Below, in pieces: positions 55,629 through 64,000 of a DNA stretch of 64,000 nt. Position numbers and translations under genes: made by a program. The stretch is from Terriglobales bacterium (GTDB lineage: Bacteria; Acidobacteriota; Terriglobia; Terriglobales; Acidobacteriaceae). Position 1 is the first letter of the stretch, and every line of letters begins with the position of its first letter. A model generated the notes under the pieces. It ran no database searches. It was given only the letters and a program-made list of their open reading frames with translations, and was not told where the DNA came from. The DNA lies in contig DATMPC010000058.1 in NCBI GenBank assembly GCA_035567895.1, forward strand, positions 372,001 through 436,000, in the 5' to 3' direction.

Positions 55629-57548
55629 TTACTTCCCTGCTGGAACGACAGGCAGCAGAATGTGTGTCGGATGTTGGGCGTCGTGATAGATGGTGTTGGT
55701 CGCAATCGCCCAGCGACGGTTGTCGTTCAGCGGCTCTCCAGTGTTGGGATTGACGTCGAAGCGAGGGAAATTACTGCTCGAGATATCCACGCGAATACGA
55801 TGACCCTTCTTAAAAACCAGCGAAGTTGGGTACATCTCGATGGTGAACGGATACGCCTCGCCAGGTTTCATCATCTCTGCGTGTTCCAGTGAGCTGCGAT
55901 ACCGCCCGCGCACGATGCTGTCGCCTACGTTCAGATCTACCCCATCGGAAAAGTCTTTGTTCGGAGGATAGACGTCGATCAGCTTGGCCGTGAAGTCCGT
56001 ATCCGGAGCGCTCGACGAACCCCACAGCTTGACGATTAGCCTGCCAGTTACCTCAACGTCCTCAGCCAGCGGTTCAGTTTGAAAGACCAGAACATCATTG
56101 CGCGCCGAGAGCGGGCGTGTATCGTCGCAGGTCCAGATCGACACTCGACATCGCTGATCGTAAGCGCCTTGTTCCATCAGGTTTTCTGAATCTCCAGGAC
56201 GCTCGATCGTGTTGTGCCTCGATGGAGGAGCGTTATGCGATGAAATGTTGCCGCCCAGCGTTGGCACTGGATGGTGCGGATCAAACTCGAACGAGGTGGG
56301 CGATTCGGCTGCCGGCTTTTGCGTAGACAACAGTCCGTTGCTATGGACGTAGTAAGGAGTACTGACCGCACGCGTCAGGGGCCATTCGCGCTCCTCGCGC
56401 CAGTGCCCACCGACAAATATCCTGCCTTCTACCGTCTTGTGGGCATCACCGCCTCCCATCACGAAGATGCGTACCGGCGGCTCGCGATCTACTCCGTTGT
56501 CGATTCCTTTCAGCCAGTGATCGAACCAGCGTTGCTCGAAGGCAAGAAAATCAATCGCTGCTTCGGGACCGAACTCGGCTTCGCCGGCATAGCTGCGCGT
56601 GCGGCCTCCGTGAGTCCAAGGTCCCATGATTAGCCGCTGCAAGCTTTTCTTGTTCTTCGTCAACGTGACGAAGTTCATGTTCGCAACCTGTGTGCCCCAT
56701 GAGTCGTACCAGCCGCCGAGGTGGTACACGGGAATGTCCTTGTAGTCGGCAACGTGTGCGATTACATCGACGCCCTCGTCCTTCCAAAATTTGTCGTAGT
56801 CGCCGTGCGCCATTGCCTGCGTGAGCCAGTTTTCGTAATCAGGCGCAAGCTTCAGCGCTGTGGTTCCGGGCCGTAGGGGCAGTCCCTTTGCATACTCGCG
56901 AACCTGCTCTCCGAGATGCAGCAGTGCCTGCTGCGTCCCAGGATCACGCGCTGCATCGCTTCCCTGTGGTCCTCCAATGTTGAAGATCCAGTTCACCCAA
57001 CGCATTTCGAAGGCGCCATTGTGGCGTACTCCGTAGACTCCGTAATCCGACATGGCGTCGGCCGGAATCATCGTGGTGAGATAAGGCGGATTCGACAGCG
57101 CAAGCGCGTGCTGCGTGCCCCCGGGATAGGACGTACCAACCGTTCCAATCTTGCCATTCGACCACGACTGCTCGCCAATCCACTTGACCGTGTCATAGCC
57201 ATCGCGACCGTCATCGCGATAGGGCCACCAGTGCCCTTCCGAACTGTAGCGTCCGCGAATGTCCTGAGCGACGCCGACGTAGCCACGCGGCACGAAGTAC
57301 TTCGCCCAAGGCTCACTCGTCTTCTTGCCGTAAGGCGTGCGCTCCAGGATTACCGGGAATTTCCCTTCGACGGCCTTGCCGTTCTGCGCCGGGCGATAGA
57401 TATCGCAGGAGAGCTTCACACCGTCGCGCATGGTAATGATCACATCGTGATCAGCCACGATTTCATATTGCGGTTGCGAAGATGTTTGAGCAAGAACTAC
57501 CGGAGTGAGACAAAGAAGAATTGTGACCTGCAGGCGCGTCCGTAGCAT
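55629..57548 (-). CDS. CocE/NonD family hydrolase, exported
   Basis: An alpha/beta-hydrolase of the X-Pro dipeptidyl-peptidase S15/CocE group (640 residues). The signal peptide is MLRTRLQVTILLCLTPVVLAQ. The catalytic Ser is at residue 140 in GTVGTSYPGG, and the C-terminal jelly-roll domain ends with KKGHRIRVDISSSNFPRFDVN, carrying the conserved His/Ser-rich segment. The start at 57548 excludes 27 doubtful upstream residues. Substrate unknown (acylase, esterase or peptidase). Confidence 0.9.
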   Translation of the reverse strand: MLRTRLQVTILLCLTPVVLAQTSSQPQYEIVADHDVIITMRDGVKLSCDIYRPAQNGKAVEGKFPVILERTPYGKKTSEPWAKYFVPRGYVGVAQDIRGRYSSEGHWWPYRDDGRDGYDTVKWIGEQSWSNGKIGTVGTSYPGGTQHALALSNPPYLTTMIPADAMSDYGVYGVRHNGAFEMRWVNWIFNIGGPQGSDAARDPGTQQALLHLGEQVREYAKGLPLRPGTTALKLAPDYENWLTQAMAHGDYDKFWKDEGVDVIAHVADYKDIPVYHLGGWYDSWGTQVANMNFVTLTKNKKSLQRLIMGPWTHGGRTRSYAGEAEFGPEAAIDFLAFEQRWFDHWLKGIDNGVDREPPVRIFVMGGGDAHKTVEGRIFVGGHWREEREWPLTRAVSTPYYVHSNGLLSTQKPAAESPTSFEFDPHHPVPTLGGNISSHNAPPSRHNTIERPGDSENLMEQGAYDQRCRVSIWTCDDTRPLSARNDVLVFQTEPLAEDVEVTGRLIVKLWGSSSAPDTDFTAKLIDVYPPNKDFSDGVDLNVGDSIVRGRYRSSLEHAEMMKPGEAYPFTIEMYPTSLVFKKGHRIRVDISSSNFPRFDVNPNTGEPLNDNRRWAIATNTIYHDAQHPTHILLPVVPAGK

Positions 57549-57661
57549 GGAGCTAACCTTATACAGAACATTTCCAGGAAAGCACAACGGAAGATGTCTC
57601 AAAAACCTGCGTCCGACTCCGATTGGCAATCATCCTTCTCGCTGCACGAAAGGAGCACTGA

Positions 57662-57973
57662 ATGGTCGCCAGAATTTGGCACGGCTTCACCACCCCAGAG
57701 AACGCGAGCAAGTACGAAGCGATGCTGAAGCCCGATGTACTTCCCGGTCTCGACAAGATTGTTGGCTACAGGGGTAGCTATTTGCTGCGGAGGGATCACG
57801 GGCACGAGATCGAGTTCGTCACGCTTATGATCTGGGAGTCAGTTGATGCGATTCGCGCCGTCGCGGGCGACAATTACGAACTGGCGGTCGTTCCCGAAGA
57901 GCGTAGGAGAGTGTTGTCCCGTTGGGATGAACGCGCTCAGCATTATGAGGTTGTGCAAGGTCCGCGTAAGTAA
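57662..57973 (+). CDS. antibiotic biosynthesis monooxygenase (ABM) superfamily protein
   Basis: A 103-residue dimeric ferredoxin-like-fold protein: MVARIWHGFTTPENASKYEAML at the start and EFVTLMIWESVDAIRAVAGD later are typical of the ABM/YgiN group. The conserved Trp/His of the reactive members cannot be aligned with confidence, so enzymatic activity is not claimed. Convergent with ubiE (two bases between stops). Confidence 0.75.
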   Translation: MVARIWHGFTTPENASKYEAMLKPDVLPGLDKIVGYRGSYLLRRDHGHEIEFVTLMIWESVDAIRAVAGDNYELAVVPEERRRVLSRWDERAQHYEVVQGPRK

Positions 57974-57975
57974 GC

Positions 57976-58731
57976 TTACTTCGCAGCGCAATAGAGTCCC
58001 GCAATTCCGAACGTATAGGGACGCCACGCAACATCGCGATACCCAACGATTCTCATGCGCCCGAGCATGTCGTCGGGCGACGGAAACCGCGAGACCGAGG
58101 CGGGTAGATACGCATAGGGTCCGTTTACGCCAGAAATCATCGTTCCAATCTTTGGAAGAACGTTTCTGAAATAAAAACCGTAAAGCTTGCCCAGCAGACC
58201 ACCAGGTTCACTGAAGTCGAGGATGCCAACTTCGCCACTTGGGCGCAGGACACGATAAATCTCCCGCAGCCCGGCATCATAGTTCGCGAGATTGCGAAAT
58301 CCGAATGCTGAAACGACTAGATCAAAACTCTCGTCAGGAAACGGCAGGCAGAGAGCATCGGTCTCGACCGCTTCAATGCGCCCTAGCTGGAACTTTCGCG
58401 ACCCGCGTGTAAGCATTCCGCGCGAAAAATCTGCGCCCACAATCTCAACCGCCGGCGCTTGGCGCCGCAACGCCGCAGCCATATCTCCGGTCCCACAGCA
58501 AAGGTCGAGTGCGCGCGCGTCGGATCTTAACAACACGGAGCGAAAGGCACGTGCGGTTCGCCACCACCAAAGCCGGTCAACGTTCATCGACAGCATGTGA
58601 TTCAGCAGGTCGTATCGAGGCGCGATCTCGTCGAACATCTCTCGCACGGCAACCGCGGCGGCGCGTTCGTCCGCCGAGCCTTGCGGAGCGGCGCCGATCA
58701 CCTGCTGTCGGTCTTTTACGGGAACAGACAT
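57976..58731 (-). CDS. ubiE: demethylmenaquinone / ubiquinone biosynthesis C-methyltransferase
   Basis: SAM-dependent methyltransferase of the UbiE/MenG family (251 residues). VREMFDEIAPRYDLLNHMLSMNVDRLWW is the family start, ALDLCCGTGDMAAALRR the SAM motif, and VVSAFGFRNLANYDAGLREIYRVLRPSGEVGILDFSEP the next conserved block. In an acidobacterium the substrate is probably demethylmenaquinone (name menG). It lies two bases after aroB on the same strand. Confidence 0.93.
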   Translation of the reverse strand: MSVPVKDRQQVIGAAPQGSADERAAAVAVREMFDEIAPRYDLLNHMLSMNVDRLWWWRTARAFRSVLLRSDARALDLCCGTGDMAAALRRQAPAVEIVGADFSRGMLTRGSRKFQLGRIEAVETDALCLPFPDESFDLVVSAFGFRNLANYDAGLREIYRVLRPSGEVGILDFSEPGGLLGKLYGFYFRNVLPKIGTMISGVNGPYAYLPASVSRFPSPDDMLGRMRIVGYRDVAWRPYTFGIAGLYCAAK

Positions 58732-58733
58732 CT

Positions 58734-59834
58734 TTAGTTGCGAGAGAGGTAATGCAACTCCTGAACGGCATGTGCAACCACGTCGTCAGGAACGCGGTTG
58801 TAAATTGCTACCCTTCCCACAGAAGTTGGGAGAACGAAGTGAACCTTTCCGTCAACTGCCTTCTTGTCGCCGCGGATGCGCCGCACGATGTCCTCTGCCC
58901 GGCTGTTCACCTCGGGTAAGGGGGAATAAGAGAGCACGCAAGAGACGATTCGCTGTGCCAATTCGGGAGAAGTTTTGCGCACAGCCGTGCCGATCATCGC
59001 AGCAGCGGCCATGCCCCAGCCAACAGCTTCTCCGTGAAGAAAGTGTCGATACCCCGTATCGGCTTCAAGGGCGTGCCCTATAGTGTGGCCGAAATTCAGA
59101 ATGCGTCTCAGATCAGATTCCTTTTCATCTGCGGCGACCACCTCGGCTTTGATGCGGGCGCAATCGTGAATCACCCGCTCAAGGATCTCTTGATCCCGCG
59201 CGAGCAATCGCTTGCGCTCGCTCTCCGTGATTTCGAATAGCTTACGATCACGAATGACTCCCGACTTGATTACTTCAAAAAGTCCAGCTCGAAATTCCCG
59301 GTCGGGTAGGGTTGTCAGCAATTCCGGATCGGAAATCACTGCAAGTGGCTGATGGAACGTTCCTACCAGATTTTTTCCGGCCCGGAGATTTGCGCCGGTC
59401 TTTCCCCCAATCGCCGCATCAACCTGCGCTAGTAGAGTGGTGGGAACCTGAATCACCGGGACTCCCCGCATGTACACGGAGGCAAGGAAGCCCGCAAGGT
59501 CTCCGACGACGCCCCCACCGAATGCAAGGACGATCGAGTTGCGGTCCGCGCCCTTCAGTGCCATTCGCTCAGCCAGGTGTTCAACGCTTGCGAAGCTCTT
59601 GGCCCGCTCGCCGTCCGTCATCTCCAGGATTGTGAAATCGAGCTTCGCGCTGGCTAAAGCCTTCTTGAACGTCTCACCCCACAGCGCCCAAACGGGAGCA
59701 ACGGTGATGACGAAGCAACGCGATTTCTTGCTCGGAAGCAGCTTGGCGACCGTCTTGCCTACTTGAGCGAGAGCACCGCGTTCAACGATCACCGGATACT
59801 CTGCAGATTCAGTTTTGACGGTGATTTTCTTCAC
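58734..59834 (-). CDS. aroB: 3-dehydroquinate synthase
   Basis: Second step of the shikimate pathway. Signatures: VLAFGGGVVGDLAGFLASVYMRG (NAD), KTGANLRAGKNLVGTFHQP, FEVIKSGVIRD and HGEAVGWGMAAAAMIG with a zinc-ligand histidine. 366 residues. Co-transcribed with ubiE; this pairing links shikimate/chorismate supply to menaquinone, by inference. Divergent from nadB (84 bp). Confidence 0.96.
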   Translation of the reverse strand: MKKITVKTESAEYPVIVERGALAQVGKTVAKLLPSKKSRCFVITVAPVWALWGETFKKALASAKLDFTILEMTDGERAKSFASVEHLAERMALKGADRNSIVLAFGGGVVGDLAGFLASVYMRGVPVIQVPTTLLAQVDAAIGGKTGANLRAGKNLVGTFHQPLAVISDPELLTTLPDREFRAGLFEVIKSGVIRDRKLFEITESERKRLLARDQEILERVIHDCARIKAEVVAADEKESDLRRILNFGHTIGHALEADTGYRHFLHGEAVGWGMAAAAMIGTAVRKTSPELAQRIVSCVLSYSPLPEVNSRAEDIVRRIRGDKKAVDGKVHFVLPTSVGRVAIYNRVPDDVVAHAVQELHYLSRN

Positions 59835-59918
59835 GCGCTTTCATCATATCCCACGAGCTATGGGCATCCGAGGCGAGAGATAGTCCGCCGGAATCGCGTG
59901 CTACCATCGAAACTTCTC

Positions 59919-61478
59919 ATGCCCTCAGTCCCATCTGAGACAGATTTCATCGTGGTTGGAGGTGGTATCGCCGGACTGCGCGCTGCGGTCGGTCTCGCCG
60001 AAGCGGGACGAGTACTGGTTGTGACCAAGCAGGAGGTCACGGAGAGCAACACGCAATATGCGCAGGGTGGAATCGCCGTTGCTTTGAGCGATGACGATGA
60101 AGTCGAGCTTCATCTGCAAGACACGATCGATGCCGGAGATGGACTTGTCAACGTAGGGGCGGCTCGCGTGCTCGTCGAAGAGGGTCCTGAACGGATTCAG
60201 GAGTTGATAGCCTGGGGCACAGAATTTGACCGAAGCGGAAGCAAACTTACCTTCACGCGTGAGGGCGCACACAGTCGATCGCGCATCCTGCATGCGCACG
60301 GAGATTCAACCGGTCGGGAGATAGGACGCGCTCTCATTGCGCGTGCCCGAAGCATCCCGCAAATCGCATTTACTGAATTCGAATTCACGACGGACCTTTG
60401 CCTCGATGGCGACCAAGTCACAGGAGTCGCGATGCTCGCAGCGGATGGCACAGCCAAGACAGTTCGTGCGAAGGCGGTGCTCCTCGCCACTGGCGGTGCC
60501 GGCCAGGTCTATTCGGACACCACAAATCCACCCGTCGCCACTGGCGATGGAATCGCTATGGCATATCGTGCAGGTGCAGCGATTAGTGACATGGAGTTTT
60601 TTCAATTCCATCCCACCGCGCTTTCCCTGCCTGGAGCTCCGCGTTTCCTACTCTCCGAGGCATTGCGGGGAGAGGGAGCGCTGTTGCTCAATCCGGCTCG
60701 CGAGCGATTCATGTCTCGTTACCACGCTATGGCCGAGCTTGCGCCTCGCGACGTTGTAGCTCGCGCGATTGTGCAAGAGATCGCGGCAAGCACAGCCATG
60801 CCTGGCGTGGCCTATCTTGACCTGCGTCATCTGGACGCAGCTCATCTGCGTGCGCGCTTTCCACGCATTTATGCCACATGCAAACAATACGGCATCGACA
60901 TCACTGCTGACCTTGTGCCGGTGCGGCCTGCAGCTCACTATCTGATGGGCGGAATAAAGACCGACCTTGATGGACGAAGCACGTTGACCGGCCTCTATGC
61001 CGCCGGAGAGGCCGCGTGCACAGGTGTGCACGGCGCAAACCGCTTGGCCAGCAATTCCCTGCTTGAAGGATTAGTCTTCGGTGCTCGCGCCGCTAGTGCG
61101 ATGAGAAATGAAGGCGGTTCAGGTTCAGGACCGTCCTGTCCGCCACAGGTTCTGCAACGGAACTCAAATGTTGCTCCTGAAATTGCGGAGCAATTGCGCG
61201 CTGCGATGTGGAAGCATGCCGGCGTCGTCCGAAATAGAAGTGGCTTGCTACAACTTCGCCAGCAAATCAATGACTGGGAAGATGCTCTAGCTTTGCCTTC
61301 CAGACGAGAGGAGATCGAGACAAGAAATCTTCTCGCAGTGGGAGATCTTATTGTGCGCTCCGTATTGGCGAGAGAAGAAAGCCGTGGAGCTCACTATCGC
61401 ATCGATTGTCCAAAGCGCGATGATGCACGCTTTCTAAAGCACTCGATTGTTTCGGCGGATAAGATCTACTTCGAATAA
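59919..61478 (+). CDS. nadB: L-aspartate oxidase
   Basis: FAD enzyme oxidising aspartate to iminoaspartate for NAD synthesis. FIVVGGGIAGLRAAVGLAEAG is the dinucleotide motif (about residues 10-30), NTQYAQGGIAVAL the flavin segment, TREGAHSRSRILHAHGDSTG the active-site region, and GIKTDLDGRSTLTGLYAAGEAA the closing block. The start at 59919 gives 519 residues; the frame is open upstream to 59763 but overlaps aroB. Succinate-dehydrogenase-like specificity is excluded by the lack of sdhBCD neighbours. Confidence 0.95.
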   Translation: MPSVPSETDFIVVGGGIAGLRAAVGLAEAGRVLVVTKQEVTESNTQYAQGGIAVALSDDDEVELHLQDTIDAGDGLVNVGAARVLVEEGPERIQELIAWGTEFDRSGSKLTFTREGAHSRSRILHAHGDSTGREIGRALIARARSIPQIAFTEFEFTTDLCLDGDQVTGVAMLAADGTAKTVRAKAVLLATGGAGQVYSDTTNPPVATGDGIAMAYRAGAAISDMEFFQFHPTALSLPGAPRFLLSEALRGEGALLLNPARERFMSRYHAMAELAPRDVVARAIVQEIAASTAMPGVAYLDLRHLDAAHLRARFPRIYATCKQYGIDITADLVPVRPAAHYLMGGIKTDLDGRSTLTGLYAAGEAACTGVHGANRLASNSLLEGLVFGARAASAMRNEGGSGSGPSCPPQVLQRNSNVAPEIAEQLRAAMWKHAGVVRNRSGLLQLRQQINDWEDALALPSRREEIETRNLLAVGDLIVRSVLAREESRGAHYRIDCPKRDDARFLKHSIVSADKIYFE

Positions 61479-61490
61479 GGAACGCGACAT

Positions 61491-63158
61491 TCAGCTGCGT
61501 AGGAACTCCAGTTCAACGGTGGTGCAGTCATCCGACGGTGGAGCGCCTTGGGCGAAGTCGCTTACCGCAGCGAACAGATCCTGCCCGGCAAGCACCGTAG
61601 ATTCGAGTCTCTCATCGCCAAAGAATTCACCTTCACGATTTTGAGCTTCGTTCACGCCGTCGCTAACCAGGACGACACGGTCACCTGGATTCAACCTGAA
61701 GGTGTAGGTTTCGAATTCTGCAGTGGGAATCAACCCTAACGGAAGATTCCCTTCAGTAGGCCTTAGGATTTTGCCGCCTGTTACGCGCACCGCAGGCACG
61801 TGCCCACAGTTTAAAAACTCGCAGTCTCCATCCGGCGTGATCTTTAACACGTTGCAAGTCGCGTACTTCTCGCCAAGCTTCTTGACGCAGAGAAAGCGAT
61901 TCACGGCTAAAGCGATCTCCGCGAGAGGAACATGTGCGACTAGTTGCGAATAGATCATGCCTTGAAGAATCGAGGCGAGAATCGCGGCCGACACTCCTTT
62001 TCCGCAGATGTCCGCGAGCACCAAGTACAAGTTGCCGTCGGCCAACACCGCGTCGTAGAAGTCACCGCCGATCTCCTGACAGGGCAAGCTACGTGCTCTC
62101 AGCTTCGCAAAATGCACTTCGGGAATGATGACCGTCATCAGCCGCTGCTGGATCGTTGCAGCAATGGCAAGCTCTTTTTGATACAGCCGCGCGTTCTGCT
62201 CCGCTTGTGCCAACTGCGCGGTCTCGATCAAAGAGGCAGCTTCTGTAGCAACCGTGTTCAGGATGTCTCGGCTCAGGCTGGATAGGCCGCGCGATGCCAG
62301 CCGGCTATCGAGATAAAGAACGCCGTTAATACCGCGCGGTCCCTCGCTCGACTCCATCTGCTGGCCCTGCGTCGCCATGTTCGTACGGAATAGCGGCATG
62401 CAGATAACCGTGCGCAAGTCGTGGGCGACGATGCTCTGGCGGGCCGCAAGGTCTGAATGGCTGGCTGTGTCTGTGATGATTACGCGCGACGCAGATGTCA
62501 TGGCGTCTTTGAGGATCGAATGCGAGATCGTAGTGTCGTCCTTGAGTTCGTCCCCAAGCGAAGTCCGTCCGACGGCCATACTCAGATCGCCTTCCTTGCC
62601 AACCAGGAAGACGAAGCCACGCTCCGCTCCAGTGATGCGCAACGTCGCTTCCACAAGCGTTACAAGTACGTCGTCGAGAGCACCGCGGCTGTTCAGCTTA
62701 CGGGCTACTTCGAGAAAGAATGCCAGCTTCTCCAGGTCTGAGGCTTCCTTCTCAACCTGGAGCCCGGAAATCTGGCTCAGCAATTCGCGCGCAGAGCTAC
62801 CCACTTGGCTGGCTGAGCCATATTGAAAAACAGCAAACGTGCGGTCGTTGCTGCTGCCAAACTGGAGCCGGTCGTTATTAATCAGTTTGTGACGCTTTAC
62901 CGGAGCTCCGTTGACGTAGGTACCATGCTTGCTGCCGAGGTCGAGCAGATAGTATTCGCCACCCATCTGCACGATTTCGGCGTGGTCGCGAGAAGCCATG
63001 GGATCGGTAATAACCATGTGCTTTTCAGCGCGTCGCCCAATGGTGAACGGAAAACTGACAAGAGGAATCGCCTGCTGCCTGTCTCCTTCGACGCGCAGGA
63101 GTACCGGAGACTCCTGCCCGCCTATGATCGTCTTGTCGGCCGTTGCTTGAGTCGACAT
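61491..63158 (-). CDS. FHA-GAF-SpoIIE (PP2C-type) serine phosphatase
   Basis: A 555-residue cytosolic signalling protein. Residues about 35-110 form an FHA domain (FTIGRRAEKHMVITD, SRDHAEIV, LLDLGSKHGTYVNG), which binds phosphothreonine; about 165-325 a GAF domain (FLVGKEGDLSMAV, VICMPLF, VLYLDSR); about 360-555 a SpoIIE/PP2C domain (EIGGDFYDAV, VLADICGKGVSAAILAS, LVSDGVNEA). The ATG at 63158 is preferred to a GTG six codons upstream. Likely an Rsb-type phosphatase in a partner-switching or phosphothreonine pathway; no partner kinase or anti-sigma gene is adjacent. Confidence 0.92.
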   Translation of the reverse strand: MSTQATADKTIIGGQESPVLLRVEGDRQQAIPLVSFPFTIGRRAEKHMVITDPMASRDHAEIVQMGGEYYLLDLGSKHGTYVNGAPVKRHKLINNDRLQFGSSNDRTFAVFQYGSASQVGSSARELLSQISGLQVEKEASDLEKLAFFLEVARKLNSRGALDDVLVTLVEATLRITGAERGFVFLVGKEGDLSMAVGRTSLGDELKDDTTISHSILKDAMTSASRVIITDTASHSDLAARQSIVAHDLRTVICMPLFRTNMATQGQQMESSEGPRGINGVLYLDSRLASRGLSSLSRDILNTVATEAASLIETAQLAQAEQNARLYQKELAIAATIQQRLMTVIIPEVHFAKLRARSLPCQEIGGDFYDAVLADGNLYLVLADICGKGVSAAILASILQGMIYSQLVAHVPLAEIALAVNRFLCVKKLGEKYATCNVLKITPDGDCEFLNCGHVPAVRVTGGKILRPTEGNLPLGLIPTAEFETYTFRLNPGDRVVLVSDGVNEAQNREGEFFGDERLESTVLAGQDLFAAVSDFAQGAPPSDDCTTVELEFLRS

Positions 63159-63218
63159 TTGAGGTACCTGTTGCACAGAAGCGTAACACCTCTACTAGAT
63201 CGAAGGTACAATTTTGCC

Positions 63219-63938
63219 TTGACTACCGACCGAGCAACTAAACGCGTCGTCGTTTCCTGGAGTGGCGGCAAAGACAGCGCCTGGACCCTGCACACGCTCC
63301 GACAACAGCCTGAGAAATATGTAGTCCTCGGCCTCCTGACTACGATCAATCAAGCTTTCAATCGGATCGCCATGCACGGCGTACGGCGCGAATTGCTCGA
63401 AGCGCAGGGCGAAGCTGCGGGATTGCCGCTCTGGACCATTCCCTTACCCTCCCCATGTACGAACGAGCACTACGAGCGCCGGATGACCAACGCGTTGCAT
63501 TTTCTAAAGCGCCTCGGCATCGACGCCATCGCTTTCGGAGACCTCTACTTACAGGATATTCGCCGATATCGTGAGACGCAGTTCAGCAACTGCGGCCTTG
63601 AACTTCTGTTTCCCGTGTGGGGCTTACCAACCCGGCAGCTCGCCCAGCAAATGCTTCACGCGGGGGTCAAGGCTCGCCTGAGCTGCGTTGATCCACGATC
63701 AGTTCCGCCTGAGTGGGCGGGGAGAGACTACGACGAGAAGCTGCTCGCAGACTTGTCACCCTCCGTCGACCCATGTGCAGAAAATGGCGAGTTCCACACG
63801 TTTGTTTACTCCGGCCCTATGTTTCGCTCGCCGATTTCAATCATGAACGGAGAAACGGTGAAGCGTGAGGGATTCGTTTTCTGTGACCTCTTGCGGGGAG
63901 CTTCGAGCAGTGAGTCCCAGTCTGCTGCTTCCGGCTGA
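63219..63938 (+). CDS. Dph6-like ATP-pyrophosphatase family protein
   Basis: A 239-residue protein of the PP-loop ATPase superfamily. VVVSWSGGKDSAWTLHTLRQ gives the PP-loop at the N-terminus; IAFGDLYLQDIRRYRE and GLELLFPVWGLPTRQLAQQML match the diphthine-ammonia ligase (Dph6/DUF71) family. Bacteria lack diphthamide, so this branch has another, unknown amidation role. There is no ATG; the start is put at the TTG at 63219, just before TTDRATKR. It is divergent from the phosphatase gene. The last 60 bases of the window hold no further gene I can support. Confidence 0.8.
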   Translation: MTTDRATKRVVVSWSGGKDSAWTLHTLRQQPEKYVVLGLLTTINQAFNRIAMHGVRRELLEAQGEAAGLPLWTIPLPSPCTNEHYERRMTNALHFLKRLGIDAIAFGDLYLQDIRRYRETQFSNCGLELLFPVWGLPTRQLAQQMLHAGVKARLSCVDPRSVPPEWAGRDYDEKLLADLSPSVDPCAENGEFHTFVYSGPMFRSPISIMNGETVKREGFVFCDLLRGASSSESQSAASG

Positions 63939-64000
63939 GGTGCAGGCGGCCGTTGAATTCATCGAGAACCGATTAAACTAGAGAAAAAGGCTAGCCCCCA

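Noticed and set aside
63909-63981. short GTG-started frame after the Dph6-like gene
   Set aside because: Too short and overlapping the preceding gene; no supporting feature.

Overview
The window looks like a chromosomal segment of an acidobacterium, most likely of the Terriglobia (Koribacter/Terriglobus-like). This is inference from gene style only: a DUF6600/FecR wall protein, Cys-Gly-Gly lipoproteins, many Tat-signalled sugar enzymes, a DUF4953-type zinc protease, an amtB-glnB-glnD group, a tmRNA whose tag ends in MAYAA, GC of roughly 57 percent, and intergenic gaps filled with nested inverted repeats. I see no prophage, intact insertion sequence, CRISPR array, rRNA or tRNA. Nearly all genes are housekeeping or metabolic.

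Layout. 1-2.8 kb (minus): partial FecR/DUF6600 protein, secreted hypothetical protein, ruvC. 2.9-11.2 kb (plus): trpD, a hexapeptide acyltransferase, an M50 protease, trpS, scpA, scpB, an RsuA/RluB pseudouridine synthase with a long Arg-rich tail, hisC. 11.3-13.6 kb: dedA and a small protein (minus), an M48 protease (plus), tmRNA. 13.9-18.8 kb (minus): nitrogen sensing and uptake, amtB-glnB-glnD. 19.2-24.1 kb (minus): lysC-hom-thrC-thrB, preceded by what reads as a complete transcription attenuator. 24.6-27.8 kb (plus): galE-galK-galT (Leloir pathway). 27.9-35.2 kb: a large metalloprotease, a quinone oxidoreductase, a cupin, a Gfo/Idh/MocA oxidoreductase, then two broken genes (an AraC-type regulator with an in-frame TGA and a phosphoesterase with two frameshifts). 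35.2-40.6 kb (plus): HIT protein, purC-cvpA, Fis-type regulator, HAD hydrolase, an isolated secretin. 40.6-46.4 kb: DsbA-like protein and nadE (minus), GH13 enzyme (plus), a uracil-DNA glycosylase remnant (minus), a propeller-like lipoprotein (plus). 46.9-52.2 kb: divergent sugar-oxidation cluster and a GH71/GH99-like lipoprotein with a Pro-Thr linker. 53-64 kb: pyrG-kdsA, CocE/NonD hydrolase, ABM protein, aroB-ubiE, nadB, an FHA-GAF-SpoIIE phosphatase, a Dph6-like ATPase.

The most interesting points are the lysC leader (promoter, a Thr/Met/Ile-rich 20-codon leader peptide, and an antiterminator segment inside that peptide that competes with an intrinsic terminator) and a family of five dispersed elements of about 160-180 bp whose arms differ between copies but stay self-complementary within each copy.
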